NCBI GenBank assembly: GCA_023388715.1
Contig: JAEWFT010000021.1
Location: forward strand, 62,001 to 126,000
Source of the DNA: Pseudomonadota bacterium
Lineage (GTDB): Bacteria; Pseudomonadota; Gammaproteobacteria; Xanthomonadales; Xanthomonadaceae
DNA: 64,000 bases
Direction of reading: 5' to 3'
Positions 33,128-43,420 of the stretch are shown one piece after another; position 1 is the stretch's first letter; each line of letters starts with the position of its first letter. The notes below the pieces were generated by a model that had not been told where the DNA came from, ran no database searches, and saw only the letters and a list, made by a program, of their open reading frames with translations. The position numbers and the translations under genes are program-made.

Positions 33128-34256
33128 ATGATCGAACTCAACCCGATCCGAGCCCGCATCGCCGACCTCTCCGGTCGCCTCGATGCGCTCCGGGGGTATC
33201 TTTGACTACGACGCCAAGCGCGAGCGCCTGGAGGAAGTCGAACGCGAACTCGAGCATCCGGATGTCTGGAACAACCCGGAACGCGCGCAGGCCCTGGGCC
33301 GCGAACGCTCGATGCTGGACAAGACCGTCAATGGCATCCGCGACCTGAAGGATGGCCTGGCCGGCGCGGGCGAGCTGCTGGACCTGGCCGAAATGGAGAA
33401 CGACGAGGAAACCGCGCTGGCGGTTGTGGCCGACGTCGAGCGCTACGAGAAGGGCGTCGAGCAGCTGGAGTTCACCCGCATGTTCTCCGGCCAGATGGAT
33501 TCGGCGAACGCCTTCGTCGACATCCAGGCCGGCGCCGGCGGCACCGAGGCCCAGGACTGGGCGGAAATGCTGCTGCGCATGTACCTGCGCTGGTGCGAAT
33601 CGCGTGGCTGGAAGACCGAGCTGCTGGAAGCCTCCGGCGGCGACGTGGCCGGGATCAAGTCCGCCACCTTCCGGGTGGAGGGCGAGTACGCCTACGGCTG
33701 GCTGAAGACCGAGATCGGCGTGCACCGGCTGGTGCGCAAGTCGCCGTTCGACTCCGACAACCGCCGCCACACCAGTTTCACCAGCGTGTTCGTCTCGCCG
33801 GAAGTGGATGACGACATCGACATCGAGATCAATCCCGCCGACCTTCGCACCGACGTCTACCGCAGTTCGGGCGCGGGCGGCCAGCACGTCAACAAGACCG
33901 AGTCCGCGGTGCGCATCACCCACGTGCCCACCAACACGGTGGTGGCCTGCCAGACCGAGCGCAGCCAGCACGCCAACCGCGACCGCGCGATGAAGATGCT
34001 GGCGGCCAAGCTCTACGAGCTGGAAGTGCAGAAGCGCAACGCCGAGAAGGACGCGCTGGAAGCCACCAAGTCCGACGTCGGCTGGGGCAGCCAGATCCGC
34101 AACTACGTGCTGGACCAGAGCCGGATCAAGGACCTGCGCACCGGCATCGAGCGCAGCGACACCCAGAAGGTCCTCGACGGCGACCTCGACGAGTTCGTGG
34201 AAGCCAGCCTGAAGTCCGGGTTGGAGGCCGGGGCGAAACGCAGCGATGCGGCCTGA
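33128..34256 (+). CDS. prfB: Peptide chain release factor 2, expressed through a programmed +1 frameshift
   Basis: RF2 recognises UAA and UGA and triggers peptide release. Frame 1 runs from the ATG at 33128 for 25 codons (MIELNPIRARIADLSG onward to GYL) and meets an in-frame TGA at 33203-33205. The +1 frame continues from GAC (33204-33206) to the TGA at 34254-34256, for 375 residues in all. The SPF stop-codon tripeptide is in VRKSPFDSDN, and the catalytic GGQ is in GAGGQHVNKTES. The frame junction is a standard autoregulatory site. It precedes lysS by 31 bases. Confidence 0.95.
33191..33206 (+). promoter_or_regulatory. Programmed +1 frameshift site of prfB
   Basis: CGGGGGTATCTTTGAC matches the conserved prfB recoding signal: a Shine-Dalgarno-like GGGGG three bases before CTT TGA C. 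When RF2 is scarce, the slow termination at UGA lets the ribosome slip from CUU onto UUU, giving full-length RF2. This autoregulates RF2 levels. Confidence 0.92.
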
Positions 34257-34287
34257 CCGCCTCGAACGTCCCGCCCCCTGACTTCCG

Positions 34288-35805
<1,518 letters not shown>

Positions 35806-35824
35806 GCACGCGCTTCAACACAAG

Positions 35825-35851
35825 AAAAAGGCCGGCACTGCCGGCCTTTTT
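35825..35851 (+). terminator. Bidirectional terminator between lysS and fadD
   Basis: AAAAAGGCCGGC (35825-35836) and GCCGGCCTTTTT (35840-35851) form a perfect stem with a three-base ACT loop. It is A-rich upstream and T-rich downstream, so it serves convergent lysS and fadD. Confidence 0.9.
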
Positions 35852-35869
35852 CGTTCCGCCACGCGCGTA

Positions 35870-37558
35870 TCAGGCCGGGGTCGGATCCCGCAGTTCCTTG
35901 CGCAGGATCTTGCCGACGTTGCTCTTCGGCAGGTCCTCGCGGAACTCCACCAGGCGCGGCTGCTTGTAGCCGGTCAGGTTCTCGCGGCAGAACGCCTTGA
36001 CCGCCTCCGCGGTGAGCGCCGGATCCTTCTTGACGATGAACACCTTGACCGCCTCGCCGGACTTGTCGTCGGGCACGCCGATCGCGGCCACTTCCAGCAC
36101 GCCGGGCATCATCGCGATGACGTCTTCCACTTCGTTCGGATACACGTTGAAGCCGGAGACGAGGATCATGTCCTTCTTGCGATCGACGATGTAGAAGTAG
36201 CCCTGCGCGTCCATCCGGGCCATGTCGCCGGTGTGCAGCCAGCCGTCGTCGTCCATGACCTTGGCGGTTTCCTCGGGCCGCTGCCAGTAGCCCTTCATCA
36301 CCTGCGGGCCCTTGACGCACAGCTCGCCGATCTCGCCCTCCGGCAGGATTTCGCCTTCCTCGCCCTTGATGCAGACGTCGGTGGAGGGCACCGGCATGCC
36401 GATCGAGCCGTTGTACTCGGGGATGTCGAGCGGGTTGATGCACACCGCCGGCGACGTCTCGGTCAGGCCGTAGGCCTCGGCCAGGGTGCAGCCGGTCACG
36501 CGCTTCCAGTTGTCGGCCACCGCGCGCTGCACCGCCATGCCGCCGCCCAGCGCCAGGTGCAGCTTCGAGAAATCGACCTCGTCGAAGCCGGGGGTGTTCA
36601 GCAGTCCGTTGAACAGCGTGTTGACGCCGGTGATCGCGGTGAAGTGGGTGCCCTTCAGCTCCTTGACGAAGCCCGGCATGTCGCGCGGGTTGGTGATGAG
36701 CAGGTTGGTGGCGCCGAACTTCATGAAGACCAGGCAGTTCGCTGTCAGCGCGAAGATGTGGTAGAGCGGCAGCGCGGTGACGATCAGCTCCTCGCCCTCG
36801 CGCACGTTGGTGCCCACCCACGCGGCAGCCTGCTGCATGTTGGCCACCATGTTGCGATGGGTCAGCATCGCGCCCTTGGACACGCCGGTGGTGCCGCCCG
36901 TGTACTGCAGGAACGCGAGGTCCTCCGGCGCGTTGCGGATCTCCGGCAGCGTGTGCAGCCGGCCCAGGGTCAGGGTGTCGCGGAAGCGGATCGCGTTGCC
37001 GATCTCGTAGTCCGGCACCATCTTCTTGACGTGCTTCAGGACCAGGTTGACGATCGCGCCCTTGGGGAAGCCCAGCATGTCGCCCAGGCCGGTGGTGATC
37101 GCCTTGACCTGCGGCATCTGCGCCAGCACTTCCTCGGCCACGTGGCCGAAGTTGTCCATCACCAGCAACGCGCTGGCGCCGGAATCGACCATCTGGTGCT
37201 TGAGCTCGCGCGCGGTGTACATCGGGTTGGTGTTGACCACCGTCAGCCCGGCGCGCAGCACGCCCATGATCGCGATCGGGTACTGCAGGCAGTTGGGCAT
37301 CATGATCGCCACCCGGTCGCCCTTCTTGAGCTTCATCTCGCCCAGCAGGAAGCCGGCGAAGTCGCGGCTCAGGCGGTCCAGCTCGCCGTAGGTGATCGAC
37401 TTGCCCATGTTGACGAAGGCGCGCTTGTCGCGATGCTTGCGCACCGCGGAATCGAACACGTCGTTGATCGAGGCGAACTCGTCGAGGTCGATCTGCGCCG
37501 GGACGCCGGCGGGGTAGTGGTCAAGCCAGGGCCGCTGGACTTGCGAATCGGAACTCAT
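35870..37558 (-). CDS. fadD: Long-chain-fatty-acid-CoA ligase
   Basis: The 562-residue AMP-binding enzyme activates fatty acids with ATP and CoA. The phosphate-binding loop is YTGGTTGVSKGAMLTH, followed by the adenylation motif YGLTETSPAV and the hinge region GYFYIVDRKKDMILVSGF. The C-terminal catalytic Lys block SNVGKILRKELRD is present. The start is placed at MSSDSQVQRPWLD; an in-frame upstream extension lacks family support. In Xanthomonas the same family is called RpfB, next to rpfF; no rpfF is visible here. Confidence 0.92.
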   Translation of the reverse strand: MSSDSQVQRPWLDHYPAGVPAQIDLDEFASINDVFDSAVRKHRDKRAFVNMGKSITYGELDRLSRDFAGFLLGEMKLKKGDRVAIMMPNCLQYPIAIMGVLRAGLTVVNTNPMYTARELKHQMVDSGASALLVMDNFGHVAEEVLAQMPQVKAITTGLGDMLGFPKGAIVNLVLKHVKKMVPDYEIGNAIRFRDTLTLGRLHTLPEIRNAPEDLAFLQYTGGTTGVSKGAMLTHRNMVANMQQAAAWVGTNVREGEELIVTALPLYHIFALTANCLVFMKFGATNLLITNPRDMPGFVKELKGTHFTAITGVNTLFNGLLNTPGFDEVDFSKLHLALGGGMAVQRAVADNWKRVTGCTLAEAYGLTETSPAVCINPLDIPEYNGSIGMPVPSTDVCIKGEEGEILPEGEIGELCVKGPQVMKGYWQRPEETAKVMDDDGWLHTGDMARMDAQGYFYIVDRKKDMILVSGFNVYPNEVEDVIAMMPGVLEVAAIGVPDDKSGEAVKVFIVKKDPALTAEAVKAFCRENLTGYKQPRLVEFREDLPKSNVGKILRKELRDPTPA

Positions 37559-37673
37559 GCACCTCTCCCCTGATGGACGCCGCGAAATGCGCGTGCGTAT
37601 GGAATGCACCCGATTTCAGCATAGGCTTCCGGTTGCGGCAATACGAACGACGCAGGCGAAGGAGGGTGGTGCG

Positions 37674-38120
37674 ATGCAGCAATCACGCGGGCTCCCGCGG
37701 TTCGGGTGGACGGCGATGCTGGTGGTGGCCGCGTGCCTCGGCGGCTGCGCGCGCAGCGACGCCGAAGCCGAGGTGCGCGCCGGCATCGCGCAGCTGCAGG
37801 AGGCGATCGACGCCCGCGACGCCGGCGACATCGAGGCACTGCTGGCCGATGACTTCGTCGGCAACGATGGCCTCGACCGCCGCGGCGCGCGCCGGCTGGC
37901 GGCCGGCGTGTTCCTGCGTCATCGCGACGTTGCCGCACGGCTCGGGCCGGTCACGGTGGAACTGCGCGGCGAGCGCGACGCGGTGGCACGCTTCAGCGTG
38001 CTGGCCACCGGCGGCAGTGGCGGACTGCTGCCGGAGCAGGGGCAGCTCTACCGGGTGGAAACCGGCTGGCGCATGAGCGATGGCGACTGGAAGCTTGTCA
38101 ACGCCAGCTGGCAACGGTGA
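37674..38120 (+). CDS. Predicted lipoprotein with an NTF2/SnoaL-like domain
   Basis: The 148-residue protein has a signal sequence MQQSRGLPRFGWTAMLVVAA and a lipobox around LGGC (C25). A helical segment (EVRAGIAQLQEAIDARDAGD) plus DLLADDF-like ALLADDFVGNDGLD and a C-terminal strand YRVETGWRMSDGDWKLVNAS suggest a DUF4440-type cone fold. AAGGAGGG lies before the ATG. No catalytic role can be read. It is divergent from fadD. Confidence 0.7.
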   Translation: MQQSRGLPRFGWTAMLVVAACLGGCARSDAEAEVRAGIAQLQEAIDARDAGDIEALLADDFVGNDGLDRRGARRLAAGVFLRHRDVAARLGPVTVELRGERDAVARFSVLATGGSGGLLPEQGQLYRVETGWRMSDGDWKLVNASWQR

Positions 38121-38199
38121 ACACGACGCGGGCCGCCGCGCGCTGTGTCGGAAAGCCGTGGGGCTATGATCCGGCAGGGCGGTGGGATGGAGGCAGGGC

Positions 38200-38463
38200 A
38201 TGGGCTGGCTGATCACGAAGTACCTGCTGACGGCCGCGGTGATCGTGGCGGTGTCCGAGGCGGCCAAGCGCAGCGACAAGCTGGGCGCCTTCATCGCCTC
38301 GCTGCCCCTGGTGACGCTGTTGGCGCTGATCTGGCTGCACGTCGACCGCCAGCCGCAGGCCAAGATCGCCAACCATGCCCGGTACACGTTCTGGTACGTG
38401 CTGCCGACGCTGCCGATGTTCCCGGCGCTGCTGCCGCAGCGGCGCTGGATCGGGTGGTCCTGA
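38200..38463 (+). CDS. DUF3147-like membrane protein with a truncated, foreign C-terminus
   Basis: The first about 75 residues (MGWLITKYLLTAAVIVAVSE, AAKRSDKLGAFIASLPLVTL, HARYTFWYVLPTLPMF) match the DUF3147 small membrane protein family, normally about 115-120 residues with four membrane segments. After PALLPQ the frame ends quickly (RRWIGWS, stop at 38461-38463), and the sequence becomes the tail of a sulfate transporter in another frame. It is probably a deletion fusion and non-functional, or a shortened two- to three-segment protein. Confidence 0.6.
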   Translation: MGWLITKYLLTAAVIVAVSEAAKRSDKLGAFIASLPLVTLLALIWLHVDRQPQAKIANHARYTFWYVLPTLPMFPALLPQRRWIGWS

Positions 38464-38582
38464 AACTGCGCAAGCACGGCGCCGACGTCGAGGTCGTGGG
38501 GCTCAACGAGGCGAGCGAGTCTCTGGTGGACCAGCTCAACACCCACCGCGACGCGGGTGCCACGCTGGCGGGCGGGCACTAG
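38430..38582 (+). pseudogene. Remnant of a SulP anion transporter STAS domain (C-terminal end)
   Basis: In the frame opposite to the DUF3147 remnant, codons for AAALDRVVLKLRKHGADVEV and VVGLNEASESLVDQLNTHRD end at a TAG (38580-38582). This is the last part of the STAS domain of SulP-type sulfate/bicarbonate transporters. The rest of the transporter is absent. The join is within about 38425-38445, in a GCTGC/GCAGCGG repeat, consistent with a deletion between short direct repeats. Confidence 0.65.
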
Positions 38583-38734
38583 CGCCGGCTGCAAGGTCGC
38601 AGGCAACGTGTAGGGACGACGCCAGCGAGCGAACTATGCCCCGGATCACGGCGGCATAACCGCGACCCTTGCACGCTCGCCAGCCCGTCCGGCAATCCGC
38701 CGCCACGCGCGTTGCCCCTTCAAGAGGAAGCCCC

Positions 38735-39286
38735 ATGAGCCACCACAAGATCGCCGTCCTCGTCGGTAGCCTGCGTAAGGACTCGTTCAACCGGAAGCTG
38801 GCCGACGCGCTGGCCCGCATGGCGCCGGAAGGCACCGAATTCACCCAGCTCGAGATCGGCGACCTGCCGCTCTACAACCAGGACGACGATGGCGCGCCTG
38901 CCGCGTCGGTCACGCGCCTGAAGACCGCGATCAGCGAGGCGAGCGGCGTGCTGTTCGTCACCCCCGAATACAACCGCTCGATCCCCGGCGTGCTCAAGAA
39001 CGCCATCGACCACGCCTCGCGCCCGTACGGGCAGAGCGCATGGGCCGGCAAGCCCGCGGGCGTCATCGGCGTGTCGATCGGCGCCATCGGCACCGCGCTG
39101 GCGCAGCAGCACCTGCGCAACATCCTGGCCTACCTGGACATGCCCACGCTCGGCCAGCCGGAGGCCTTCATCCATGCCAAGGACGGCCTGTTCGACGCCG
39201 ACGGCAACATCGGCGCGGGCAGTAAGGACTTCCTGCAAGGCTGGCTGGACAGCTTCCTGGCCTGGGTTGAAAAGCACGGCGGCTGA
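38735..39286 (+). CDS. NADPH-dependent FMN reductase family protein
   Basis: The 183-residue flavodoxin-like protein begins MSHHKIAVLVGSLRKDSFNR, with the FMN phosphate loop GSLRKDSFN, and contains VTPEYNRSIPGVLKNAIDHA, the signature of the ArsH/ChrR/YieF-type quinone and azo reductases. A GAGGAAG precedes the ATG. It probably reduces quinones or nitro/azo compounds with NAD(P)H as an oxidative stress defence; substrate unknown. It is a single gene with a terminator downstream. Confidence 0.9.
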   Translation: MSHHKIAVLVGSLRKDSFNRKLADALARMAPEGTEFTQLEIGDLPLYNQDDDGAPAASVTRLKTAISEASGVLFVTPEYNRSIPGVLKNAIDHASRPYGQSAWAGKPAGVIGVSIGAIGTALAQQHLRNILAYLDMPTLGQPEAFIHAKDGLFDADGNIGAGSKDFLQGWLDSFLAWVEKHGG

Positions 39287-39386
39287 AGCTCGTCGCAGCG
39301 CAGCGCATCCGACGTCTTCAAGGCGCTGCTCTGCGATTCGGCAGGATCCGCCAGCGCCGCTGCCGAGCCTTTGCAAGTCGCTGTCC

Positions 39387-39411
39387 GGCAGCCCTCTAAA
39401 GCTGCCTTTTC
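39387..39411 (+). terminator. Candidate terminator after the FMN reductase gene
   Basis: GGCAGC (39387-39392) and GCTGCC (39401-39406) form a short stem with an eight-base loop, followed by TTTT (39407-39410). It is weak but well placed. Confidence 0.5.
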
Positions 39412-39429
39412 TCGGGCGCAAATTGGTCA

Positions 39430-39457
39430 TTGACTCCGCTCCGGGCCGTGCTACGGT
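39430..39457 (+). promoter_or_regulatory. Candidate promoter upstream of the hypothetical gene at 39522
   Basis: TTGACT (39430-39435) and TACGGT (39452-39457) are 16 bases apart. Transcription would start near 39464, a few bases before a perfect palindrome. Confidence 0.4.
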
Positions 39458-39468
39458 CTCGGTGCCAC

Positions 39469-39486
39469 ACCACTAGATGTAGTGGT
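39469..39486 (+). promoter_or_regulatory. Palindromic operator-like site
   Basis: ACCACTA (39469-39475) and TAGTGGT (39480-39486) are a perfect inverted repeat around GATG, right at the predicted transcription start. It could bind a dimeric repressor or form a 5' hairpin. The binding protein is unknown. Confidence 0.45.
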
Positions 39487-39521
39487 AAGGCAACCTTGAC
39501 CATCCACTGCTTGGAGCAACC

Positions 39522-40025
39522 ATGGCAAAAAATCGCATCAGCCTTAACCTCACTCCCGCCCAGCTGAAGGAGCTGGACCGGGCCCTGAAAACCTTGGCCA
39601 GCGTCATCCCCGAGATGGCCTCCATGACCCCGCTGGAACGTCGCCGCCTGAAGACCATGGGGCGGAAGGACGAGAACTTCTGCCGGGAAACCCTGAACGC
39701 GATGGAGCGCAATCCCAGCCTGGTCAATTCCGCCCTTGGGCTGGAATCGGCGAGGGCGGACCTGGAGGCGCTGGACCAGCTGCGCCCGCGCCTGCAGGAG
39801 CTCCAGCGCGTCATGGAGCAGTACCAGGATCTGGCCGCCCTGCTGGGCAGCGACGTGATGGCCACCTCGCTAGAGGCCTACGGCCTGCTGCGGGTGTCGG
39901 GCAAGGCTCAGGGCCTGACCGGCCTGCGCCAGGACCTGGGCACGCGCTTCAAGTCGCAGGGCCGCCGCGCCAGCGGGACCACGGCGCCGACCGAGAACGA
40001 GGAGGACAGCGGCAACGCCGCCTGA
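39522..40025 (+). CDS. Conserved helical protein of unknown function
   Basis: The 167-residue protein begins MAKNRISLNLTPAQLKELDR and is almost entirely alpha-helical and highly charged. It has a conserved-looking block TPLERRRLKTMGRKDENFCR and a heptad-like segment LRPRLQELQRVMEQYQDLAA that may be a coiled coil. The acidic tail TENEEDSGNAA ends it. A GGAG precedes the ATG. I recognise the pattern from uncharacterised proteobacterial proteins but know no function. It has its own promoter-like site, a palindrome upstream and a strong terminator downstream, so it is a monocistronic unit. Confidence 0.7.
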   Translation: MAKNRISLNLTPAQLKELDRALKTLASVIPEMASMTPLERRRLKTMGRKDENFCRETLNAMERNPSLVNSALGLESARADLEALDQLRPRLQELQRVMEQYQDLAALLGSDVMATSLEAYGLLRVSGKAQGLTGLRQDLGTRFKSQGRRASGTTAPTENEEDSGNAA

Positions 40026-40075
40026 CGCCCGGTCGCGCTTGGGGAGCAGCAGCAACCAGGGTGAGGAGACGCGTG

Positions 40076-40104
40076 ATCGGGCCCTTCGGGGCCCGATTTT
40101 TTTT
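40076..40104 (+). terminator. Terminator after the hypothetical gene at 39522
   Basis: ATCGGGCCC (40076-40084) and GGGCCCGAT (40089-40097) form a perfect nine-base stem with a TTCG tetraloop, followed by an eight-base T-run. It is one of the strongest terminators in the window. Confidence 0.92.
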
Positions 40105-40113
40105 GCGGCATAC

Positions 40114-40455
40114 GGACCTGTATGGAAGGTCGGCGGACCTACTCGTGCAGGTCGCGGACCTACAGCAGTACCCGCCGAACCTACTCGTGTGGGTGGCTGA
40201 ACCTGCAGCAGTACGTGCCGGACCTACTCGTGCAGGCGGGTGGATCTACAGCAGTTGGTAGCGAAGCTACTCGTGCAGGTCGCTGGACCTACAGCAGTAC
40301 GTCGTGGAGGTACTCGTGTAGGTGGGCGCACCTGCAGCAGTAGGTCGCGAAGCGACTCGTATCAGTGGGCGGACGTACAGCAGTACGTCGCGCACCTACT
40401 CATGCAGCCGACGGACCTACAGCAGTACGTCGGGAAGCTGCCCGTGCAGGTTCGC
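40114..40455. repeat. Alternating A/B tandem array of 21-22 bp half units
   Basis: About seven and a half dimeric units of 42-44 bases lie between the terminator and the MmeI-like gene. Half A is near GGACCTACTCGTGCAGGTCG and half B near GGACCTACAGCAGTACGTCG. A halves start at 40135, 40177, 40220, 40263, 40306, 40349, 40392 and 40434; B halves at 40156, 40199, 40242, 40285, 40328, 40371 and 40413; a degenerate half starts at 40114. A copies are mostly 22 bases and B copies 21, so the array does not hold one reading frame and is not coding. The 21-base half unit equals about two helical turns. The rest of the 40026-40565 gap shows nothing else besides the terminator. Confidence 0.85.
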
Positions 40456-40565
40456 GAAGCCGTGCGCTTCATTCGCCCCGCCGCGCGCTGACGCATTGCC
40501 CCCACGCCCTCGCAAACGTGCAACCCTATCCCCGCTGGGTTAGCCTCCGGGGAGGGGAGGGCAAC

Positions 40566-42488
40566 ATGCAGCACACGGACGTGGCCGCCGCAGAGGCGTT
40601 CATCGCCAAATGGAAGGCAATCGACGCCTCGGAACTGGCGTCCTCGCAGCCGTTCCTGATCGGCCTGTGCGACCTGCTCGGCGTCGAGCAGCCGCACCAC
40701 GGCCAGGACTACATGTTCGAGCGCCCGCTGACCTTCCAGCACGCCGACGGCACCAACAGCCCCGGCCGCGTGGACCTGTACAAGCGCGGCAGCTTTGTCC
40801 TGGAATCCAAGAAGCTGCGCGCCGGCGCGCATAGCCGCGGCTTTGACGAAGCCATGTTGCGCGCGCATTCGCAGGCGCAGGCCTACGCCCGCGCCTTGCC
40901 CGCGTCCGAAGGCCGCCCGCCGTTCCTGGTGGTGGTGGACGTGGGCCACCGCATCGAGCTGTATTCCGAGTTCAGCCGCAGCGGCGGCAGCTACGTGCCG
41001 TTCCCGGACCCGCGCAGCCACCGCATCGCGCTGGACGACCTGCGCGATCCCGATATCCGCGAACGCCTGCGCAAGGTGTGGCTGGAGCCGCTTTCGCTGG
41101 ACCCCAGCCGCGAAGCCGCGCGCGTCACCCGCGCCATCGCCGCGCAACTGGCGGAACTGGCGAAGTCGCTGGAACGCAGCGGCCACCCCGCGGAGGCGGT
41201 GGCGCAGTTCCTGATGCGTTGCCTGACCATGTTCGCCGAAGATGTGCGCCTGCTGCCGAAGGACAGCTTCCGCGACCTGCTCAAGACCCACGTGCAGACG
41301 CCTGATGTGTCCATGCGAATGGTGGCGCAGCTGTGGCAGGACATGGACAGCGGCGGCTTCTCCGTGGTGCTGGCCGGGCAGGTGCTGCAGTTCAACGGCA
41401 AGCTGTTCAAGCAGCCGGACACCCTGCCGCTGGACACCACGCAGATCCAGCTGCTGATCGATGCCGCCAGCCACAAGTGGGAGCACGTGGAGCCGGCCAT
41501 CTTCGGCACCCTGCTGGAACGCGCCCTCAGCCCCGGCGAGCGCCACAAGCTGGGCGCGCATTACACCCCGCGCGCCTACGTGGAACGGCTGGTCCTGCCC
41601 ACCGTGATCGAACCGCTGCGCGGCGAATGGAGCGACGCCCAGGCGGCCGCGCTGACCCTGGCCGCCGAAGGCAAGCAGGACGAGGCGGTGGCCGAACTGC
41701 TGAAGTTCCACCACCGCCTGTGCAACGTGCGCGTGCTGGACCCGGCCTGCGGCAGCGGCAACTTCCTGTACGTGACCCTGGAACACCTCAAGCGCCTGGA
41801 AGGCGAGGTGCTGGGCGCGCTGGACGATCTTGGCTACCGGCAGGGCGGGCTGGCGCTGGGAGGCGAGCGTGCCGATGCACTCGGCGGCGAAACCGTGGAC
41901 CCGCACAACCTGCTGGGCATCGAACTGAATCCGCGCGCCGCGGCGATTGCCGAAGTGGTGCTGTGGATCGGCTACCTGCAATGGCACTTCCGCACCCGCG
42001 GCGACGTCAACCCGCCGGTGCCGGTGATCCGCGATTTCCGCAACATCGAGAACCGCGACGCGGTGCTGGCGCATGACGGCATGGAGTACGTGACGGATGC
42101 CGCCGGCGTGCCGGTCACGCGCTGGGACGGGGAGACCATGAAGGTCTCGCCGGTGACTGGCGAGCAGATCCCGGACGAGACCGCGCGCAAGCCGGTGGAG
42201 CGCTACCTCAACCCGCGCAAGGCGGCATGGCCGCAGGCGGATTTCGTGGTGGGGAATCCGCCGTTCATTGGCAACAAGCGCATGCGCACTGCGCTGGGCG
42301 ATGGTTATGTTGAAGCGCTGCGTGGGGCGAGCCGGGGGTGGCGTCTTTCAATACTGGCTGCCCGGGCTGATCCTGCGTTGGTCGACTCATCGGAAGACGA
42401 TCTGCCGTCCACGAATTGGCTGACAGGGGTGATCGGCCACCCATGTCACTGCTTGAATCGTCGCCGAAACTTCATCGAGAACGACTGA
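40566..42488 (+). pseudogene. MmeI-like DNA methyltransferase/restriction enzyme, 3'-truncated
   Basis: From the ATG at 40566 (preceded by GGGGAGGGGAGGG) the protein matches MmeI-like type II RM enzymes and the DISARM-type methylase group. The N-terminal nuclease domain has D70, E80 and K82 in GRVDLYKRGSFVLESKK (PD-(D/E)XK pattern). A helical spacer follows, then methylase motif I LDPACGSGNF (about residues 390-399) and motif IV NPPF (about 564-567). After DGYVEALRG (about 42330) the family sequence stops: the remaining 52 residues are unrelated, and the frame ends at 42488. The rest of the catalytic region and the target recognition domain are missing, so DNA modification is probably lost. 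The next gene follows after two bases. Confidence 0.8.
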
Positions 42489-42490
42489 GG

Positions 42491-43402
42491 ATGTCTACGG
42501 CCCATTTCATCCTGATCGCATCGATCGCCATACCCGCTGCCTTGATGCTTGGGATCCTGTTTTCCGCGCTTTTTCTGCGTCGACGGGATAAACGCCGGTC
42601 GCCATTGACCAACAAGGTTCTGAACTCGCCGGGTGAACAGCTGCGAAAAGACGTCATTCGTCACGGGGAGTCTTACTACGAGGCTGCAGCGCTGGCTGTC
42701 GCCATCGGCCCGATCACGCTGTCGGCCTGGCTCATGGGCAGGATGGGGAGTGTCGACTGGTCGTCACTTCGATACGGCTGGGGCGATGCCATTGTCTTTG
42801 GCATGGGTCTCGCCGGGCTGTTGTGGTGCATCGTCAAAATGCTGCAAGCGGGCAAAGCGTGGCGGCGGGCCAAGCAGGGACTGGAGGCAGAGCTCGCGGT
42901 AGGGCAGTCGCTGTCCATGCTCCAAAGTTGCGGGGCGTTGGTCTATCACGATCTCCCGACCGATCGCGGCAACATCGATCACATCGTCATCGGGCAAAGC
43001 GTTGTCTTCGCTGTCGAAACGAAATCACGCCGCAAGCCTGCGACCTTGGGTCGGAAATCCGCGCATCTTGTCTATGACGGAGCCGCGATTACCCATCCGG
43101 GTGGGTACAGGGAAACCAAGCCTATTGAACAGGCGCGCTACCAAGCCGAATGGCTCGCAAAGTTCCTCCAAAGCGGGCTAGGCGGCGATGCGGTCCGCGT
43201 CGTGCCGCTGGTTGCACTGCCCGGCTGGTACGTCGAGCCGCCGAGAGGCGTCCGCCCTGACGTGCTGGTGAGTAACTGCCACAGCCCGCAATTCATGATG
43301 GGGGACAAGTTCGGCCCGCCCTTGGGCGACACGCTTCGGCGTCGGATCGCCCACGTGCTGGAGCAGCACTATCCGCCGCTGTCACTCGACCCAAGCACGT
43401 AA
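42491..43402 (+). CDS. NERD-domain (nuclease-related) membrane protein
   Basis: The 303-residue protein starts at 42491 (MSTAHFILIASIAIPAALML) with a first membrane segment (about residues 5-30) and further hydrophobic segments around 58-75 and 82-105. The NERD domain (about 130-240) carries HDLPTDRGNIDHIVIGQSVV and FAVETKSRRKPAT, a D...ExK nuclease-like active site arrangement. NERD proteins are predicted nucleases of unknown role, often found in mobile or defence contexts. Base composition is lower in GC than its neighbours, suggesting transfer. It is adjacent to the truncated methylase, but a shared function is not shown. Confidence 0.75.
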   Translation: MSTAHFILIASIAIPAALMLGILFSALFLRRRDKRRSPLTNKVLNSPGEQLRKDVIRHGESYYEAAALAVAIGPITLSAWLMGRMGSVDWSSLRYGWGDAIVFGMGLAGLLWCIVKMLQAGKAWRRAKQGLEAELAVGQSLSMLQSCGALVYHDLPTDRGNIDHIVIGQSVVFAVETKSRRKPATLGRKSAHLVYDGAAITHPGGYRETKPIEQARYQAEWLAKFLQSGLGGDAVRVVPLVALPGWYVEPPRGVRPDVLVSNCHSPQFMMGDKFGPPLGDTLRRRIAHVLEQHYPPLSLDPST

Positions 43403-43420
43403 GGCCGCATGCTTCTGGTG

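Noticed and set aside
40114..40455. CRISPR array
   Set aside because: There are no constant repeats with unique spacers; the whole unit is repeated, with two alternating related halves and no cas genes nearby.
40122..40491. Several short open frames through the tandem array
   Set aside because: Unit lengths of 42-44 bases change the frame between copies, and the predicted proteins have no consistent repeat.
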